Positions 8,644 through 17,520 of a stretch of DNA of 64,000 nucleotides are shown one piece after another. The translations under genes were made by a program, and so were the position numbers. Source of the stretch: Occultella glacieicola (GTDB taxonomy: Bacteria > Actinomycetota > Actinomycetes > Actinomycetales > Beutenbergiaceae); contig NZ_SMNA01000009.1 of NCBI RefSeq assembly GCF_004353825.1, forward strand, positions 556 through 64,555, given 5' to 3'. The notes below the pieces were generated by a model, which was not told the origin of the DNA, searched no databases, and saw only the letters and a list, made by a program, of their open reading frames with translations. Position 1 is the stretch's first letter, and every line of letters begins with the position of its first letter.

Positions 8644-9497
8644 GCCGGCTGGCCGCGGCCCTCCTCGGCGGCGGCCTGACCGTGGCCGCGTCCGTGTTGT
8701 TGCGCGACACCACCCCTGGTGGCGCCACGCGCTGGCAGCGCAGCAACTACCGCGGCACCACGGTGAGCCTGCTCGGTGGCGTCGCCACCGCTCAGGGATC
8801 GGTCTGGGCCGGGCTCGGCGCCGGAGGTCGCGCCGGCGCCGGCGCCGCCCTCGCCTCTGCCGTCGGCGGGACGCTGGGGGCGGTCGACGACCTCGATCCC
8901 GACGCGACCGCGTCCAAGGGACTGCGTGGCCACCTCGGCGCACTCGCCCGCGGTGAGGTGACCACCGGAGCCGTCAAGCTGCTCGGGATCGGCGCGTCCG
9001 CCGTCGTCGCGGCCGCCATCGGTACCCGCCTGGGTGCACGTAGCGCGGGCACGGGCACCACGACCCCTGGCCTCTCCGCGGCCGCCCGCGGGTTGGACGT
9101 GCTCACCTCGGGTGCGCTCGTGGCCGGCACGGCGAACCTCATCAACCTCTTCGACCTTCGGCCCGGGCGCGGGCTCAAGGCCGCGGGCGCCATCGCCGCG
9201 CCCCTCGCCGTCGCCGGCGGGCCGGGCGCCCCCCTCGCCACCGGCGCCCTCGCCGTGATCGCCGCCTCCTGGACCGACGATCTCAACGAACGGACCATGC
9301 TCGGCGACACCGGGGCGAACTCCCTCGGCGCCCTGGTCGGTACCGCGTTCGCGCTGCACCCCAGTGCCCGGGTCCGGGGGATCGGCCTCACCGCCGTGGT
9401 GGCACTGACGCTGCTGAGCGAGAAGGTCAGCTTCTCGAAGGTCATCGAGGCGACCCCGGTCCTGCGCCGGGTGGACGGCTGGGGCCGGACCGCGTGA
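8640..9497 (+). CDS. MraY/WecA-like membrane phosphotransferase homologue
   Basis: 285 aa, ATG overlapping the steB stop, very hydrophobic with about 8 predicted membrane helices. Features resembling the MraY/WecA (polyprenyl-phosphate sugar-1-phosphate transferase) family are NYRGTTVSLLGG near residue 36, the acidic pair AVDDLDPD near 80, KLLGI near 112, NLINLFDLRPGRG near 163 and GDTGANSLGALVG near 223. These match the DD, N-x-x-N-x-x-D and GD motifs of the family, but the His-rich loop of true MraY is absent and the protein is shorter than usual (320-360 aa). It lies between steB and a MurJ-like flippase, so a role with lipid-linked cell-wall precursors is likely. Whether it is catalytic is unknown. 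Confidence 0.65.
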   Translation: MSRLAAALLGGGLTVAASVLLRDTTPGGATRWQRSNYRGTTVSLLGGVATAQGSVWAGLGAGGRAGAGAALASAVGGTLGAVDDLDPDATASKGLRGHLGALARGEVTTGAVKLLGIGASAVVAAAIGTRLGARSAGTGTTTPGLSAAARGLDVLTSGALVAGTANLINLFDLRPGRGLKAAGAIAAPLAVAGGPGAPLATGALAVIAASWTDDLNERTMLGDTGANSLGALVGTAFALHPSARVRGIGLTAVVALTLLSEKVSFSKVIEATPVLRRVDGWGRTA

Positions 9498-11104
9498 GCC
9501 CGCGCCGCCTGCTCGGTGGCGTCGCCGGGGCGGCGACGATGATCGCCGTCCTCACCGTGGCATCGCGCCTGCTCGGCTTCGGCCGATGGTGGGTGCAGGC
9601 CAAGACCGTCGGAGCGACCGCCGTCGGGAACGCCTACGCCACCGCGAACACGGTGCCGAACGTGCTCTACGAGGTGGTCGCCGGCGGGGCGCTCGCGGGT
9701 GCCGTGATCCCGCTGCTCGCGGCCCCGTTGGCCCGCAGGATCCAGGCCGACGTGGACCGGATCTCGTCCGCGCTGCTCACCTGGGCCGTGCTCGTGCTGA
9801 CCCCGCTCGCGGTCGCGCTCACCCTGCTGGCCCGCCCCATCGCGGAGGCGCTGCCGCAGTCGGTCGGCGGAAACGCGGCCGCGCAGGAGGACCTGACCAC
9901 CTACTTCCTGGTCGTCTTCGCCCCCCAGATGGTCCTCTACGGGATCGGGGTGGTCCTGACCGGCATCCTGCAGGCCCACAAGCGCTTCCTCGCGCCGGCC
10001 CTGGCCCCGCTCGCGTCCTCGACGGTGGTCATCGTCAGCTACCTCGCGTTCGGCGCGCTCGCGAACGGCATGCAGGACCAGCCGGACCAGCTCTCCGACG
10101 CCGCCCTCGCGTGGCTGGCGTGGGGCACCACGGCCGGCGTTGCGGTGCTCTCCCTGCCGTTGCTGATCCCGGTCCGGCGTTGCGGGGTCCGGCTGCGCCC
10201 GGCGCTGCGGTTCCCGCCCGGGGTCGCCCGACGGGCGGGTTCGCTCGCCCTCGCCGGGATCGGTTCCCTCGTGGCCCAGCAGATCAGCGTCGTGGTGGTC
10301 GTGCTGCTCGCCCGGAGCGGTGGCGCCGAGGGCACGATCAACGTCTTCCAGTGGACCCAGGCGGTCTACCTGCTCCCGTACGCGGTGCTCGCGATCCCGC
10401 TCGCCACGGCCGTGTTCCCGCGTCTGGCCGAACTCGCCGCGGGCGGGAACCACAGCCAGTTCGCGCGCACCGCGGATTCCTCCACCCGGGCCGTGCTGGC
10501 CGTCTCCCTGCTCGGGGTGGGGGCACTGATCGCGGCCGCCCCTGCCGCCCAGGCGGTGTTCGCGATCGACAGCGAGACCACCGGCATGACGCTCGCCCTG
10601 ACGCTGATGGCCCCGGGCATCGTCGGCCTGGCCATGATCTTCCACGTCAGCCGGGCACTGTTCGCGATCGACCGGCAACGGGTGGCCGTGGCCGCGACCG
10701 CGGCCGGCTGGCTGGTCGTGACGCTCGCGTGCGTGGTCGGTGTGCGCGTGGTGGCACCCGACGGCGGAGCGCCCGTGGCCACGCTGGCCGCCCTTGGTCT
10801 GGGGCACAGCATTGGGATGACCGTGGCCGGGGTGGCCCTGCTCGTCGCGTTCGCGAGGGCGTTGCCCGGCGCGGTCACGCGCGCGTGCACGCGGACGGTC
10901 GCGGTCGCCGGTGGTGGGGCGGTGGTGGGCGCGCTGGTGGGCCGGTGGGCCACGGACGCGGTCCTCGACCTCGCCGGGCGTTCCGTGCTCGCCGCCGTGA
11001 TGGCCGCGCTGCTCGGCGGGATCCTCGCCGCGGCGGCCGTCTGCGGTGCGGTGTTCGCCGCGGACCGTGGCATCCTGAGCATCTTGAGGAGGGCGCGTGC
11101 CTGA
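9494..11104 (+). CDS. murJ: MurJ/MviN-like lipid flippase
   Basis: 536 aa, GTG start overlapping the previous stop by 4 bases. An integral membrane protein with about 13-14 hydrophobic helices spread along its whole length, a MOP-superfamily (MviN) profile. Early helices carry SRLLGFGRWWVQAKTVGATA and NTVPNVLYEVVAGGALAGAV, typical of MurJ helices 1-2, with Arg residues in the cavity region. MurJ moves lipid II across the cytoplasmic membrane. Large actinobacterial MurJ proteins usually carry an extra pseudokinase domain; this one does not and ends shortly after the last helix. It may therefore be a second, dedicated flippase serving the neighbouring MraY-like enzyme and glycosyltransferase (inference). 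Confidence 0.85.
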   Translation: MSPRRLLGGVAGAATMIAVLTVASRLLGFGRWWVQAKTVGATAVGNAYATANTVPNVLYEVVAGGALAGAVIPLLAAPLARRIQADVDRISSALLTWAVLVLTPLAVALTLLARPIAEALPQSVGGNAAAQEDLTTYFLVVFAPQMVLYGIGVVLTGILQAHKRFLAPALAPLASSTVVIVSYLAFGALANGMQDQPDQLSDAALAWLAWGTTAGVAVLSLPLLIPVRRCGVRLRPALRFPPGVARRAGSLALAGIGSLVAQQISVVVVVLLARSGGAEGTINVFQWTQAVYLLPYAVLAIPLATAVFPRLAELAAGGNHSQFARTADSSTRAVLAVSLLGVGALIAAAPAAQAVFAIDSETTGMTLALTLMAPGIVGLAMIFHVSRALFAIDRQRVAVAATAAGWLVVTLACVVGVRVVAPDGGAPVATLAALGLGHSIGMTVAGVALLVAFARALPGAVTRACTRTVAVAGGGAVVGALVGRWATDAVLDLAGRSVLAAVMAALLGGILAAAAVCGAVFAADRGILSILRRARA

Positions 11105-12194
11105 ACTGCGGATCGTGCAACTCACCGGCTCCAGCGACGGTGGGGTCGGCCGGCACGCCCGGGAACTGGCCGAACACCTGGCCGCCGAGCACCGGGTGAT
11201 CCTCGCCGGCCCGCCCGGGGTGGTCAGCGGCGTCGCCGACGGCGTGCACACCCAGCAGGTGACGATCGCCGACCGGCCCCGGGTGGCGGACGCGAACGCG
11301 GTCGCCCGGATCCGCACCATCGCCCGCCGCGCGGACGTGGTGCACGCCCACGGGCTACGGGCCGGAGCGCTCGCCGCACTGGCGATGACACCACCCGGCA
11401 CCGGTCCCGACCGCACCGCGCTCGTGGTCACGCTGCACAACGCCCCGGTCGGCGGGGTCGGCATGCGGACCGTGGCAGCCGGACTGGAGCGGCTCATCTT
11501 CGCCCGTGCGGATGCCGTGCTCGGCGTCAGCGGGGACCTGGTGGAACACGCCCGCGCGCACGGGGCCAAGCTCGCGCAGCGTGCCCTGGTGCCTGCGCCG
11601 CCACGGCGCGGCGGGCCACCGACCCCCCTGGACGCCGAGGATCGCCGCAAGCTCGGGATCTCACCCGAGCACCCGATGGTGCTCACAGCCGCCCGGTTGG
11701 CCCCGCAGAAGGGCCTCGGCCTGCTCGCCGACGCCGCGGCCCTGCTCGCGGACCGGGCACCGACCGCACGCTGGCTGGTGGCCGGCTCCGGCCCGCTGCT
11801 CGACGAGCTCGCCGACCAGGTGCTGGGGGAGGACCTCCCGGTGATCCTGCTCGGGTGGCGCGACGACCTGGCTGCCCTGATGGCCACGGCCGACGTCGTG
11901 GTCAGCACCAGCGCCTGGGAGGGACAGCCACTGAACCTGCAGGAGGCCCTCGCGGCCGGTGCGCCGATCGTCGCGACGGACGTGGGTGGCACCGCCGAGG
12001 TCACCGGCGGCGCGGCCGAGCTGGTGCCCTACCCGGACGCGGACGCCCTGGCGGCCCGCATCACCGCCGTCCTGTCCGATCCACAGCGGCGTCGGGACAT
12101 GCGCGCGGCCTCGCTGACCCGGGCCGCGGAGCTGCCGACGGCGTCCGACGCGCTCGCTCAGGTGCTCGGGATCTACACAACGGTGATAGCGTAA
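11097..12194 (+). CDS. Glycosyltransferase family 4 protein
   Basis: 365 aa, GTG start with an 8-base overlap into the flippase gene and GAGGAGG just upstream. A GT-B fold is indicated: the N-terminal acceptor domain has TGSSDGGVGRHARELAEHL and DVVHAHGLRAGAL, and the C-terminal nucleotide-sugar domain has AARLAPQKGLGLLADA and the EX7E motif EGQPLNLQEALAAGAPIVA. It is cytoplasmic, with no membrane segment. The tight coupling to a MurJ-like flippase and a MraY-like enzyme suggests that the three build and export a lipid-linked glycan or modify lipid II. The sugar donor and acceptor cannot be told from sequence. Confidence 0.85.
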   Translation: MPELRIVQLTGSSDGGVGRHARELAEHLAAEHRVILAGPPGVVSGVADGVHTQQVTIADRPRVADANAVARIRTIARRADVVHAHGLRAGALAALAMTPPGTGPDRTALVVTLHNAPVGGVGMRTVAAGLERLIFARADAVLGVSGDLVEHARAHGAKLAQRALVPAPPRRGGPPTPLDAEDRRKLGISPEHPMVLTAARLAPQKGLGLLADAAALLADRAPTARWLVAGSGPLLDELADQVLGEDLPVILLGWRDDLAALMATADVVVSTSAWEGQPLNLQEALAAGAPIVATDVGGTAEVTGGAAELVPYPDADALAARITAVLSDPQRRRDMRAASLTRAAELPTASDALAQVLGIYTTVIA

Positions 12195-12200
12195 AAGTCC
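12187..12200 (+). promoter_or_regulatory. Candidate -10 region for pyrG
   Basis: TAGCGT at 12187-12192 lies 8 bases before the pyrG GTG and no purine-rich ribosome site is present, compatible with a leaderless or very short-leader transcript. No convincing -35 is seen. Confidence 0.35.
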
Positions 12201-13916
12201 GTGGTGAACTCTTCGGACCGGTACGCCGGCAACCTGGCCAACATCCCGCGTCATATCTTCGTGACGGGCGGTGTGGCCTCCTCGCTCGGCAAGGGTCTGA
12301 CCGCCTCCAGCCTGGGGCACCTGCTCCGCGCCCGGGGGCTGCGGGTGACCATGCAGAAACTGGACCCGTACATCAACGTCGATCCCGGCACGATGAACCC
12401 GTTCCAGCACGGTGAGGTGTTCGTCACAGAGGACGGCGCCGAGACGGACCTGGACATCGGCCACTACGAGCGCTTCCTCGACGTGGACCTCAACGCCGGG
12501 GCGAACGTCACCACCGGGGTCGTGTACTCGACCGTGATCGCCAAGGAGCGGCGCGGTGAGTACCTCGGGGACACCGTTCAGGTGATCCCGCACATCACCG
12601 ACGAGATCAAGGCGCGGATGCGCGCCCAAGCCACCCCCGCGGCAGGCCAGCAGGCACCGGACGTCATCATCACCGAGATCGGTGGCACCGTCGGCGACAT
12701 CGAGTCCCAGCCGTTCATCGAGGCGGCCCGCCAGGTGCGCCAGGACATCGGCCGGGACAACGTGTTCTTCGTGCATGTGTCCCTGGTGCCCTACCTGGCG
12801 CCCAGCGGCGAACTCAAGACCAAGCCCACCCAGCACTCCGTGGCCGCCCTGCGCAGCATCGGCATCCAGCCCGACGCCATCGTCTGCCGGGCGGACCGGG
12901 ACATCCCCGAGTCCGTCAAGGGCAAGATCGCCGCGATGTGCGACGTCGACCGCGAGGCCGTCATCACGTGCGTCGACGCCCCGAGCATCTACGACATCCC
13001 GAAGGTGCTGCACAGCGAGGGCCTGGACGCCTACGTGGTGCGCCGCCTCGCGATCCCGTTCCGGGACGTCGAATGGGACACCTGGCACGGGCTGCTGGAC
13101 CGGGTGCATCACCCGGCCGACGAGGTCGAGGTGGCCCTGGTCGGCAAGTACATCGACCTGCCCGACGCCTACCTGTCGGTCACCGAGGCGCTGCGCGCCG
13201 GCGGCTTCCACGAGAACAGCCGGGTCAACATCCGGTGGGTGGCCTCCGACGACTGCGACACCGAGGCCGGTGCCCGCAAGGCCCTGCACGCCGTTGACGC
13301 CGTGCTCATCCCGGGAGGATTCGGGGTCCGCGGCATCGAGGGCAAGCTCGGTGCGTTGCGGTGGGCCCGTGAGCAGCAGGTTCCCACGCTCGGCATCTGT
13401 CTGGGTCTTCAGTGCATGGTGATCGAGTACGCCCGCAACGTGCTCGGTCTCGCCCGTGCCTCCTCAACGGAGTTCGACCCGGACACCCCCGACCCGGTGG
13501 TCGCGACCATGGAGGAGCAGCTCGAGATCGTCGGCGGCGAGGGAGACCTCGGCGGCACGATGCGCCTCGGCAGCTACCAGGCGGTCCTCACGCCCGGTTC
13601 CGTGGTCGCGCAGACCTACGGGTCGGAACAGGTGTCCGAGCGGCACCGGCACCGCTACGAGGTGAACAACTCCTACCGCGACGTCCTGGCCGCGGCCGGC
13701 CTGCAGATCAGCGGACGGTCCCCGGACTCCTCGCTCGTGGAGTTCGTCGAGCTGGACCGTGAGCAGCACCCGTACTACGTCGCCACGCAGGCCCACCCGG
13801 AGTTCAAGTCCCGGCCCACCCGGGCGCACCCGCTGTTCATCGGTCTGATCGCGGCCGCACTCGGCCGGCAGCGGGAGACCCGGCTGCTCGAGGTCGAGCC
13901 GGCGCGCAATGCCTGA
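12201..13916 (+). CDS. pyrG: CTP synthase
   Basis: 571 aa. It converts UTP to CTP with glutamine-derived ammonia. The N-terminal synthetase domain shows [15 protein letters not shown], the P-loop-like start, then [20 protein letters not shown] and [20 protein letters not shown]. The C-terminal class I glutamine amidotransferase domain has the nucleophile in [18 protein letters not shown] and the catalytic His-Glu near [12 protein letters not shown]. Length fits the family with a short actinobacterial N-terminal extension (about 10 residues); a second GTG one codon downstream is also possible. It overlaps the NUDIX gene by 8 bases, the pyrG-NUDIX order of mycobacteria. Confidence 0.96.
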   Translation: MVNSSDRYAGNLANIPRHIFVTGGVASSLGKGLTASSLGHLLRARGLRVTMQKLDPYINVDPGTMNPFQHGEVFVTEDGAETDLDIGHYERFLDVDLNAGANVTTGVVYSTVIAKERRGEYLGDTVQVIPHITDEIKARMRAQATPAAGQQAPDVIITEIGGTVGDIESQPFIEAARQVRQDIGRDNVFFVHVSLVPYLAPSGELKTKPTQHSVAALRSIGIQPDAIVCRADRDIPESVKGKIAAMCDVDREAVITCVDAPSIYDIPKVLHSEGLDAYVVRRLAIPFRDVEWDTWHGLLDRVHHPADEVEVALVGKYIDLPDAYLSVTEALRAGGFHENSRVNIRWVASDDCDTEAGARKALHAVDAVLIPGGFGVRGIEGKLGALRWAREQQVPTLGICLGLQCMVIEYARNVLGLARASSTEFDPDTPDPVVATMEEQLEIVGGEGDLGGTMRLGSYQAVLTPGSVVAQTYGSEQVSERHRHRYEVNNSYRDVLAAAGLQISGRSPDSSLVEFVELDREQHPYYVATQAHPEFKSRPTRAHPLFIGLIAAALGRQRETRLLEVEPARNA

Positions 13917-14568
13917 CGGCGGAACCCGGCCGGATCCGGTGCCGGTCCTTCTGCCGGGGCCGGTCGCGGACGAGCCCGCGGCGCTGCCGGTCACGGACTC
14001 CCGCACGATCCACTCCGGCCGGGTGTTCGACATCGTCGCCGAGACGGTCGACCTCGGCGATGCCGGCGCAGTGCACCGGGAGTTCATGAAGCACCCGGGT
14101 GCCGTGGCCGTGGTGGCCCTGGACACCGAGGACCGGGTGCTGTTGCTGCGCCAGTACCGCCACCCGGTCCGGTCCTATCTGTGGGAGGTGCCGGCGGGCC
14201 TGCTGGACGTCGCCGACGAACCGCTCGTGGATGCCGCCGCCCGCGAACTCGCCGAGGAGGCGGACCTGCAGGCGGCCCGCTGGGACACGCTCGTGGACTA
14301 CTACACGAGCCCCGGTGGCTCCGACGAGGCGCTGCGGATCTTCCTCGCCCGGGACCTCAGCGACGTCCCCGAGGGTGGCACGTTCACCCGCGAGGGCGAG
14401 GAGGCCGGAATGGAGCTGCGCTGGGTGCCGCTCGCCGACGCCGTCGCCCTCGTCCTGGTCGGTGCGCTGCACAACCCGAGCGCGGTCGCCGGGCTACTGG
14501 CCCTGCAGGCGGCTCGCGCCACCGGCCTGAGCGGGCTCCGGCCCGCCGACGCTCCCTGGGTGCGCTGA
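13909..14568 (+). CDS. NUDIX hydrolase (ADP-ribose pyrophosphatase-like)
   Basis: 219 aa, ATG inside the end of pyrG. The Nudix box is near residue 100-125, ending [12 protein letters not shown] (REUxEE core intact); the first part, GLLDVADEP, is the slightly relaxed version common in actinobacterial ADP-ribose pyrophosphatases. The preceding [12 protein letters not shown] is the typical lead-in. It probably cleaves ADP-ribose or a related nucleoside diphosphate sugar to AMP plus sugar phosphate, acting in the cytoplasm. The same gene follows pyrG in mycobacteria (Rv1700, an ADP-ribose pyrophosphatase, from memory). It is the last gene of the block and converges on ctaA with only 15 bases between. 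Confidence 0.88.
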   Translation: MPDGGTRPDPVPVLLPGPVADEPAALPVTDSRTIHSGRVFDIVAETVDLGDAGAVHREFMKHPGAVAVVALDTEDRVLLLRQYRHPVRSYLWEVPAGLLDVADEPLVDAAARELAEEADLQAARWDTLVDYYTSPGGSDEALRIFLARDLSDVPEGGTFTREGEEAGMELRWVPLADAVALVLVGALHNPSAVAGLLALQAARATGLSGLRPADAPWVR

Positions 14569-14583
14569 CGAGACGGACCGACC

Positions 14584-15570
14584 TCAGGCCGCGCCGGCGT
14601 CGACCGACGTGACCGACCCGGCCGCGGCCGGGGTGACCGGGCGGATCCGCAGGCCGAACACCGCGACGGTCGTCGCGACGATCAGCAGCGCCGAGCCCAC
14701 CAGGTGCATGCCCACCACGAGCTCGGGCAAGCCGTTGAAGTACTGGTAGTAGCCGATGGCCCCCTGCAGGGCCGTCACCGCGACCAGCACCCACCCGCGC
14801 CGACGCGCCGTGACCAGCGCCGCTGCGCCGTCGGGCACGTCGGCCTGCGGCCGAGCCCGGTACAGAGCCACCAGCAGCAGCCCCAGCACGCCCACGAACA
14901 CCCAGACGGTGCCGGAGTGGAACCTGGTGACCAGCAACGGGTCGACGGCGAACCGGTAGCCGACCTCATCGTCGCCGGAGTGCGGGCCGGCTCCGGTGAC
15001 GACGACCCCGAGGACCACCACGAGGCCAGCCAGCGCGGCGAGCACCCGGCCCAGCACCCGCACCGCGGGTGCCACCACCGATACGGGCGCCCCGTCGCCC
15101 TCGCGCCACCGCAGCAACAACACGGTGGACACCCAGACCAGGGCCGCCGAGAGCAGGAAGTGTGAGCCCACGATCACCGGGTGCAGCTCGATCAGCACCG
15201 TGATGCCACCGACCACGGCCTGGACGAGCACCCCGATCAGCGGGACCAGTGCGAGCCGGCGGAAGCCCCGGTCCCGCACCGGCGTGACGCCCGCGCGCTC
15301 CTGGGTGAACACGAGCAGCACCACGGCTGCGGAGATGGCCACCAGCACTCCGGACATGGTCCGGTTCCCGAACTCCACGAACGGGTGGTAGGTGGCAGCC
15401 TCGTGGAACGTCGGCGCGAACTGGCCCGGCTCGCACTGCGGCCACGTGGAGCAGCCCAGGCCGGAGCCGGTCAGGCGCACCGCACCCCCGGTGCCGATGA
15501 TGAGGATCTGGCCGATCAGGTTCGCGACGATGGCGGCGCCGGTGAGTTTGGTGTGGGTTGCGGGGGACAC
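14584..15570 (-). CDS. ctaA: Heme A synthase (COX15/CtaA family)
   Basis: 328 aa, GTG start (MSPATHTKLTGAAIVANLIG). About eight membrane helices with heme-ligand histidines in ELHPVIVGSHFLL, RFHSGTVWVFVGV and GMHLVGSALLI, and the N-terminal GGAVRLTGSGLGCSTWPQC motif (a cysteine pair is typical of this class). It oxidises the C8 methyl of heme O to give heme A for cytochrome aa3 oxidase. It sits next to an ABC exporter and the suf operon, a common actinobacterial neighbourhood, and another oxidase assembly gene (SURF1) is at 32.2 kb. It is transcribed away from suf, last in a three-gene minus-strand cluster. Confidence 0.93.
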   Translation of the reverse strand: MSPATHTKLTGAAIVANLIGQILIIGTGGAVRLTGSGLGCSTWPQCEPGQFAPTFHEAATYHPFVEFGNRTMSGVLVAISAAVVLLVFTQERAGVTPVRDRGFRRLALVPLIGVLVQAVVGGITVLIELHPVIVGSHFLLSAALVWVSTVLLLRWREGDGAPVSVVAPAVRVLGRVLAALAGLVVVLGVVVTGAGPHSGDDEVGYRFAVDPLLVTRFHSGTVWVFVGVLGLLLVALYRARPQADVPDGAAALVTARRRGWVLVAVTALQGAIGYYQYFNGLPELVVGMHLVGSALLIVATTVAVFGLRIRPVTPAAAGSVTSVDAGAA

Positions 15571-15591
15571 ATGCCTACGGTAATGCGAGAG

Positions 15592-16347
15592 TCAGTCCCA
15601 CTTGAACCAGCGCACGGTCGCGGCGCTGAACGCGGCAGTCCAGGCGGCGAGTACGGCCAGCGCGACCCATGTGGTGGCCGAGGGGCCCGGGCCCAGTGCC
15701 GTGCGCATCGCCTCCCCGAGGGCGCCCGAGGGCAGGAACCGGGTCACATCGCCCGCGGGGAGCAGGATGCCTCCGCCGACCACGAGCAGCAGCCAGAGCA
15801 GGTTCGCTCCGGCAAGGACCGCTTCGGCGCGCAGGGTCCCGGCGAGCAGCAGGGCCAGGGCCGTGAAGGCACCGGTACCGAGCACCACCGCCAGCAGCGC
15901 GGCTCCGACCCCGGCCGGGTTCGGCTGCCAGCCGAGGGCGAGCGCGAGGCCGCCGAGGATCACGACCTGCACGGCCTCCATCGCGAACACCCCGAGCACC
16001 TTGCCGCCGAGCAGGCCGCCACGTCCGAGCGGGGTCGTGGCCAGCAGGCGCAGTGCGCCGGCGCGCCGGTCGAAGCCGGTGGAGATCGCCTGGGAGGTGA
16101 ACGCGGTGGACATCACCGCCAGGGCCAGCACCCCCGGCGCGGCGACGTCGATGACCGGGGTGTCGCCGGTGTCCAGGCGGATCAGGTCGGTCCGCACGAG
16201 CACCACGAGCATCAGCGCCGGCAGGATCAGGGTGAGCAGGAGCTGCTCGCCGTTGCGGAGCAGGTTGCGCAGTTCGAACCCGCCGTGCGCCACCACCCGG
16301 CGGGGCCACGGCGCGCCACCCGCGTGCGGGCGCGTGGTGAGCGTCAT
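15592..16347 (-). CDS. ABC-2 type transporter permease
   Basis: 251 aa, ATG start overlapping the stop of the upstream ATPase gene by 4 bases. It has six predicted membrane helices; the N-terminal cytoplasmic stretch (WPRRVVAHGGFELRNLLRNG) and the first helix TLILPALMLVVLVRTDL are typical of ABC-2 permeases. It forms the membrane half of an exporter with the ATPase next door. The substrate is unknown; members at this locus in mycobacteria were annotated as antibiotic-transport proteins only by similarity. Its position beside ctaA hints at heme or respiratory-chain biogenesis, but that is inference. Confidence 0.88.
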   Translation of the reverse strand: MTLTTRPHAGGAPWPRRVVAHGGFELRNLLRNGEQLLLTLILPALMLVVLVRTDLIRLDTGDTPVIDVAAPGVLALAVMSTAFTSQAISTGFDRRAGALRLLATTPLGRGGLLGGKVLGVFAMEAVQVVILGGLALALGWQPNPAGVGAALLAVVLGTGAFTALALLLAGTLRAEAVLAGANLLWLLLVVGGGILLPAGDVTRFLPSGALGEAMRTALGPGPSATTWVALAVLAAWTAAFSAATVRWFKWD

Positions 16348-17204
16348 CGCAGGCTCCGTCCGGTCAGGTCGAGGAAGACGTCCTCGAGGGTGCGGACCCC
16401 ATCCTCGAGCTCAAGGGTCAGTCCGTGCGTGTCCGCGAGCTCGGCGAGGTCGGCCCGGGCGGCCGGCGTCAGCGGGCCACGGAGCCGAGCGGCGTCCGGC
16501 GTGCGCGTCGCTCGGGCGCCGGCCACGGGTCCGGTCAGCTCGGCCACCGTGCCCTGGGCCAGGACGGCGCCGTGGTCGATGATCGCGACGTGGTCGGCGA
16601 GCCGGGCCGCCTCGTCCATCAGGTGGGTGCTCAGGATGACGCTGACCCCGTCGGCCCGGAGTGTCTCGACCAGGTCCCAGACCACCAGCCGCGCCTGCGG
16701 GTCCAGGCCGGCGCTGGGCTCGTCCAGGAACACCAGATCCGGTCGGCCGACGAGGGCGATCGCCAGAGCAAGACGTTGGCGCTGGCCACCGGACAGGCGC
16801 CGCACCGACGTCCGCGCGAACGCGTCGAGGCCGAGCAGGTCGACGAGCTCCTCGACGTCCCGGGGGGCGGCGTACATCCTGGCCACGTGGCGCAGCAGTT
16901 CCAGGGGCCGGGCCATGATCGGCAGGCCACCGTCCTGGACCATGACGCCGACCCGTGGCCGCAGCCGGGCCGCATCCCGACGGGGGTCGAGCCCGAGCAC
17001 CCGTACGGTCCCGCCGTCGGCGGCCTGCAGACCCTCGCAGATCTCCATCAGTGTGGTCTTGCCGGCGCCGTTCGGTCCGAGGATCGCGGTCACGGCCCCC
17101 TGACTGGCCTTCAGCGACAGGGATCTGAGGGCACGGGTGTCACCGAAGGACTTCGTGACACCCTCGAGTTCGAGGCACCAGTGATCGGTGCCGGCTGCGA
17201 GCAT
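16344..17204 (-). CDS. ABC transporter ATP-binding protein
   Basis: 286 aa from ATG 17204, chosen because the ABC domain starts 9 residues later (WCLELEGVTKSFGD) and because TACGCT lies 6 bases upstream (leaderless pattern). An alternative GTG at 17276 would add 24 residues. Motifs: Walker [11 protein letters not shown], signature RLSGGQRQRLALAIAL, Walker B DLVFLDEPSAGLDPQ and switch His in ILSTHLMDEA. The C-terminal 80 residues form the extension common in CcmA/DrrA-like exporters. It pairs with the ABC-2 permease downstream. It is divergent from sufR, with about 316 bases between the two starts. Confidence 0.88.
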   Translation of the reverse strand: MLAAGTDHWCLELEGVTKSFGDTRALRSLSLKASQGAVTAILGPNGAGKTTLMEICEGLQAADGGTVRVLGLDPRRDAARLRPRVGVMVQDGGLPIMARPLELLRHVARMYAAPRDVEELVDLLGLDAFARTSVRRLSGGQRQRLALAIALVGRPDLVFLDEPSAGLDPQARLVVWDLVETLRADGVSVILSTHLMDEAARLADHVAIIDHGAVLAQGTVAELTGPVAGARATRTPDAARLRGPLTPAARADLAELADTHGLTLELEDGVRTLEDVFLDLTGRSLR

Positions 17205-17380
17205 CCCGTCAGCGTAGTGCGGATCGGGAGTGGCCCGGATCTGTGGCGTGTCTCTCATTTCTCGGATGGTGGACACGCCGGTTCCGGCCCGCGATCACGG
17301 CAAGGGGCGACCTCCCGCGGGGCGGTGGCGCCGATCGGAGCGGTTCGCCGCGCGAGGGCGAGGCCGTCGGAGAGCCGAAT

Positions 17381-17392
17381 AAGGCTAGCCTT
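17381..17392. promoter_or_regulatory. Palindromic operator candidate upstream of the suf operon
   Basis: AAGGCTAGCCTT is a perfect 12-bp palindrome in the AT-richer part of the divergent spacer. With the preceding TA it resembles one half of a DtxR/IdeR iron box (TWAGGTTAGSCTAACCTWA) but matches the other half poorly. It could also be the operator of SufR itself. Both iron-dependent and Fe-S-dependent control would make sense for this operon. Confidence 0.4.
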
Positions 17393-17507
17393 GCTTGCCG
17401 GGAAGCATTTGGGCAACGAAAATGTTGGATAAATCGAGGGCATGCCCATGCCCATCGAGCAGGGGCCATCGAGTGTGGGCACCACGACAGCAGGCCCATC
17501 GACACCA

Positions 17508-17515
17508 GGAGGTGA
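17508..17515 (+). promoter_or_regulatory. Strong ribosome binding site deciding the sufR start
   Basis: AGGAGGTG, a near-perfect Shine-Dalgarno sequence, ends 5 bases before the GTG at 17521. It excludes the in-frame ATG at 17395, which would add 42 residues unlike the family. Confidence 0.85.
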
Positions 17516-17520
17516 GGCGC

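Larger units (their letters stand above)
17205..17520. other. Intergenic region between ABC exporter and sufR, including an AT-richer core
   Basis: Divergent spacer of 316 bases. The left part is ordinary GC-rich sequence holding the leaderless-type -10 of the ABC gene (TACGCT, 17216-17211 on the minus strand). Bases 17375-17435 are clearly AT-richer than their surroundings and hold a perfect 12-bp palindrome (17381-17392) and possible promoter hexamers (ttgggc, gataaa) that I cannot place with confidence. The suf transcription start is expected here. Confidence 0.6.
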
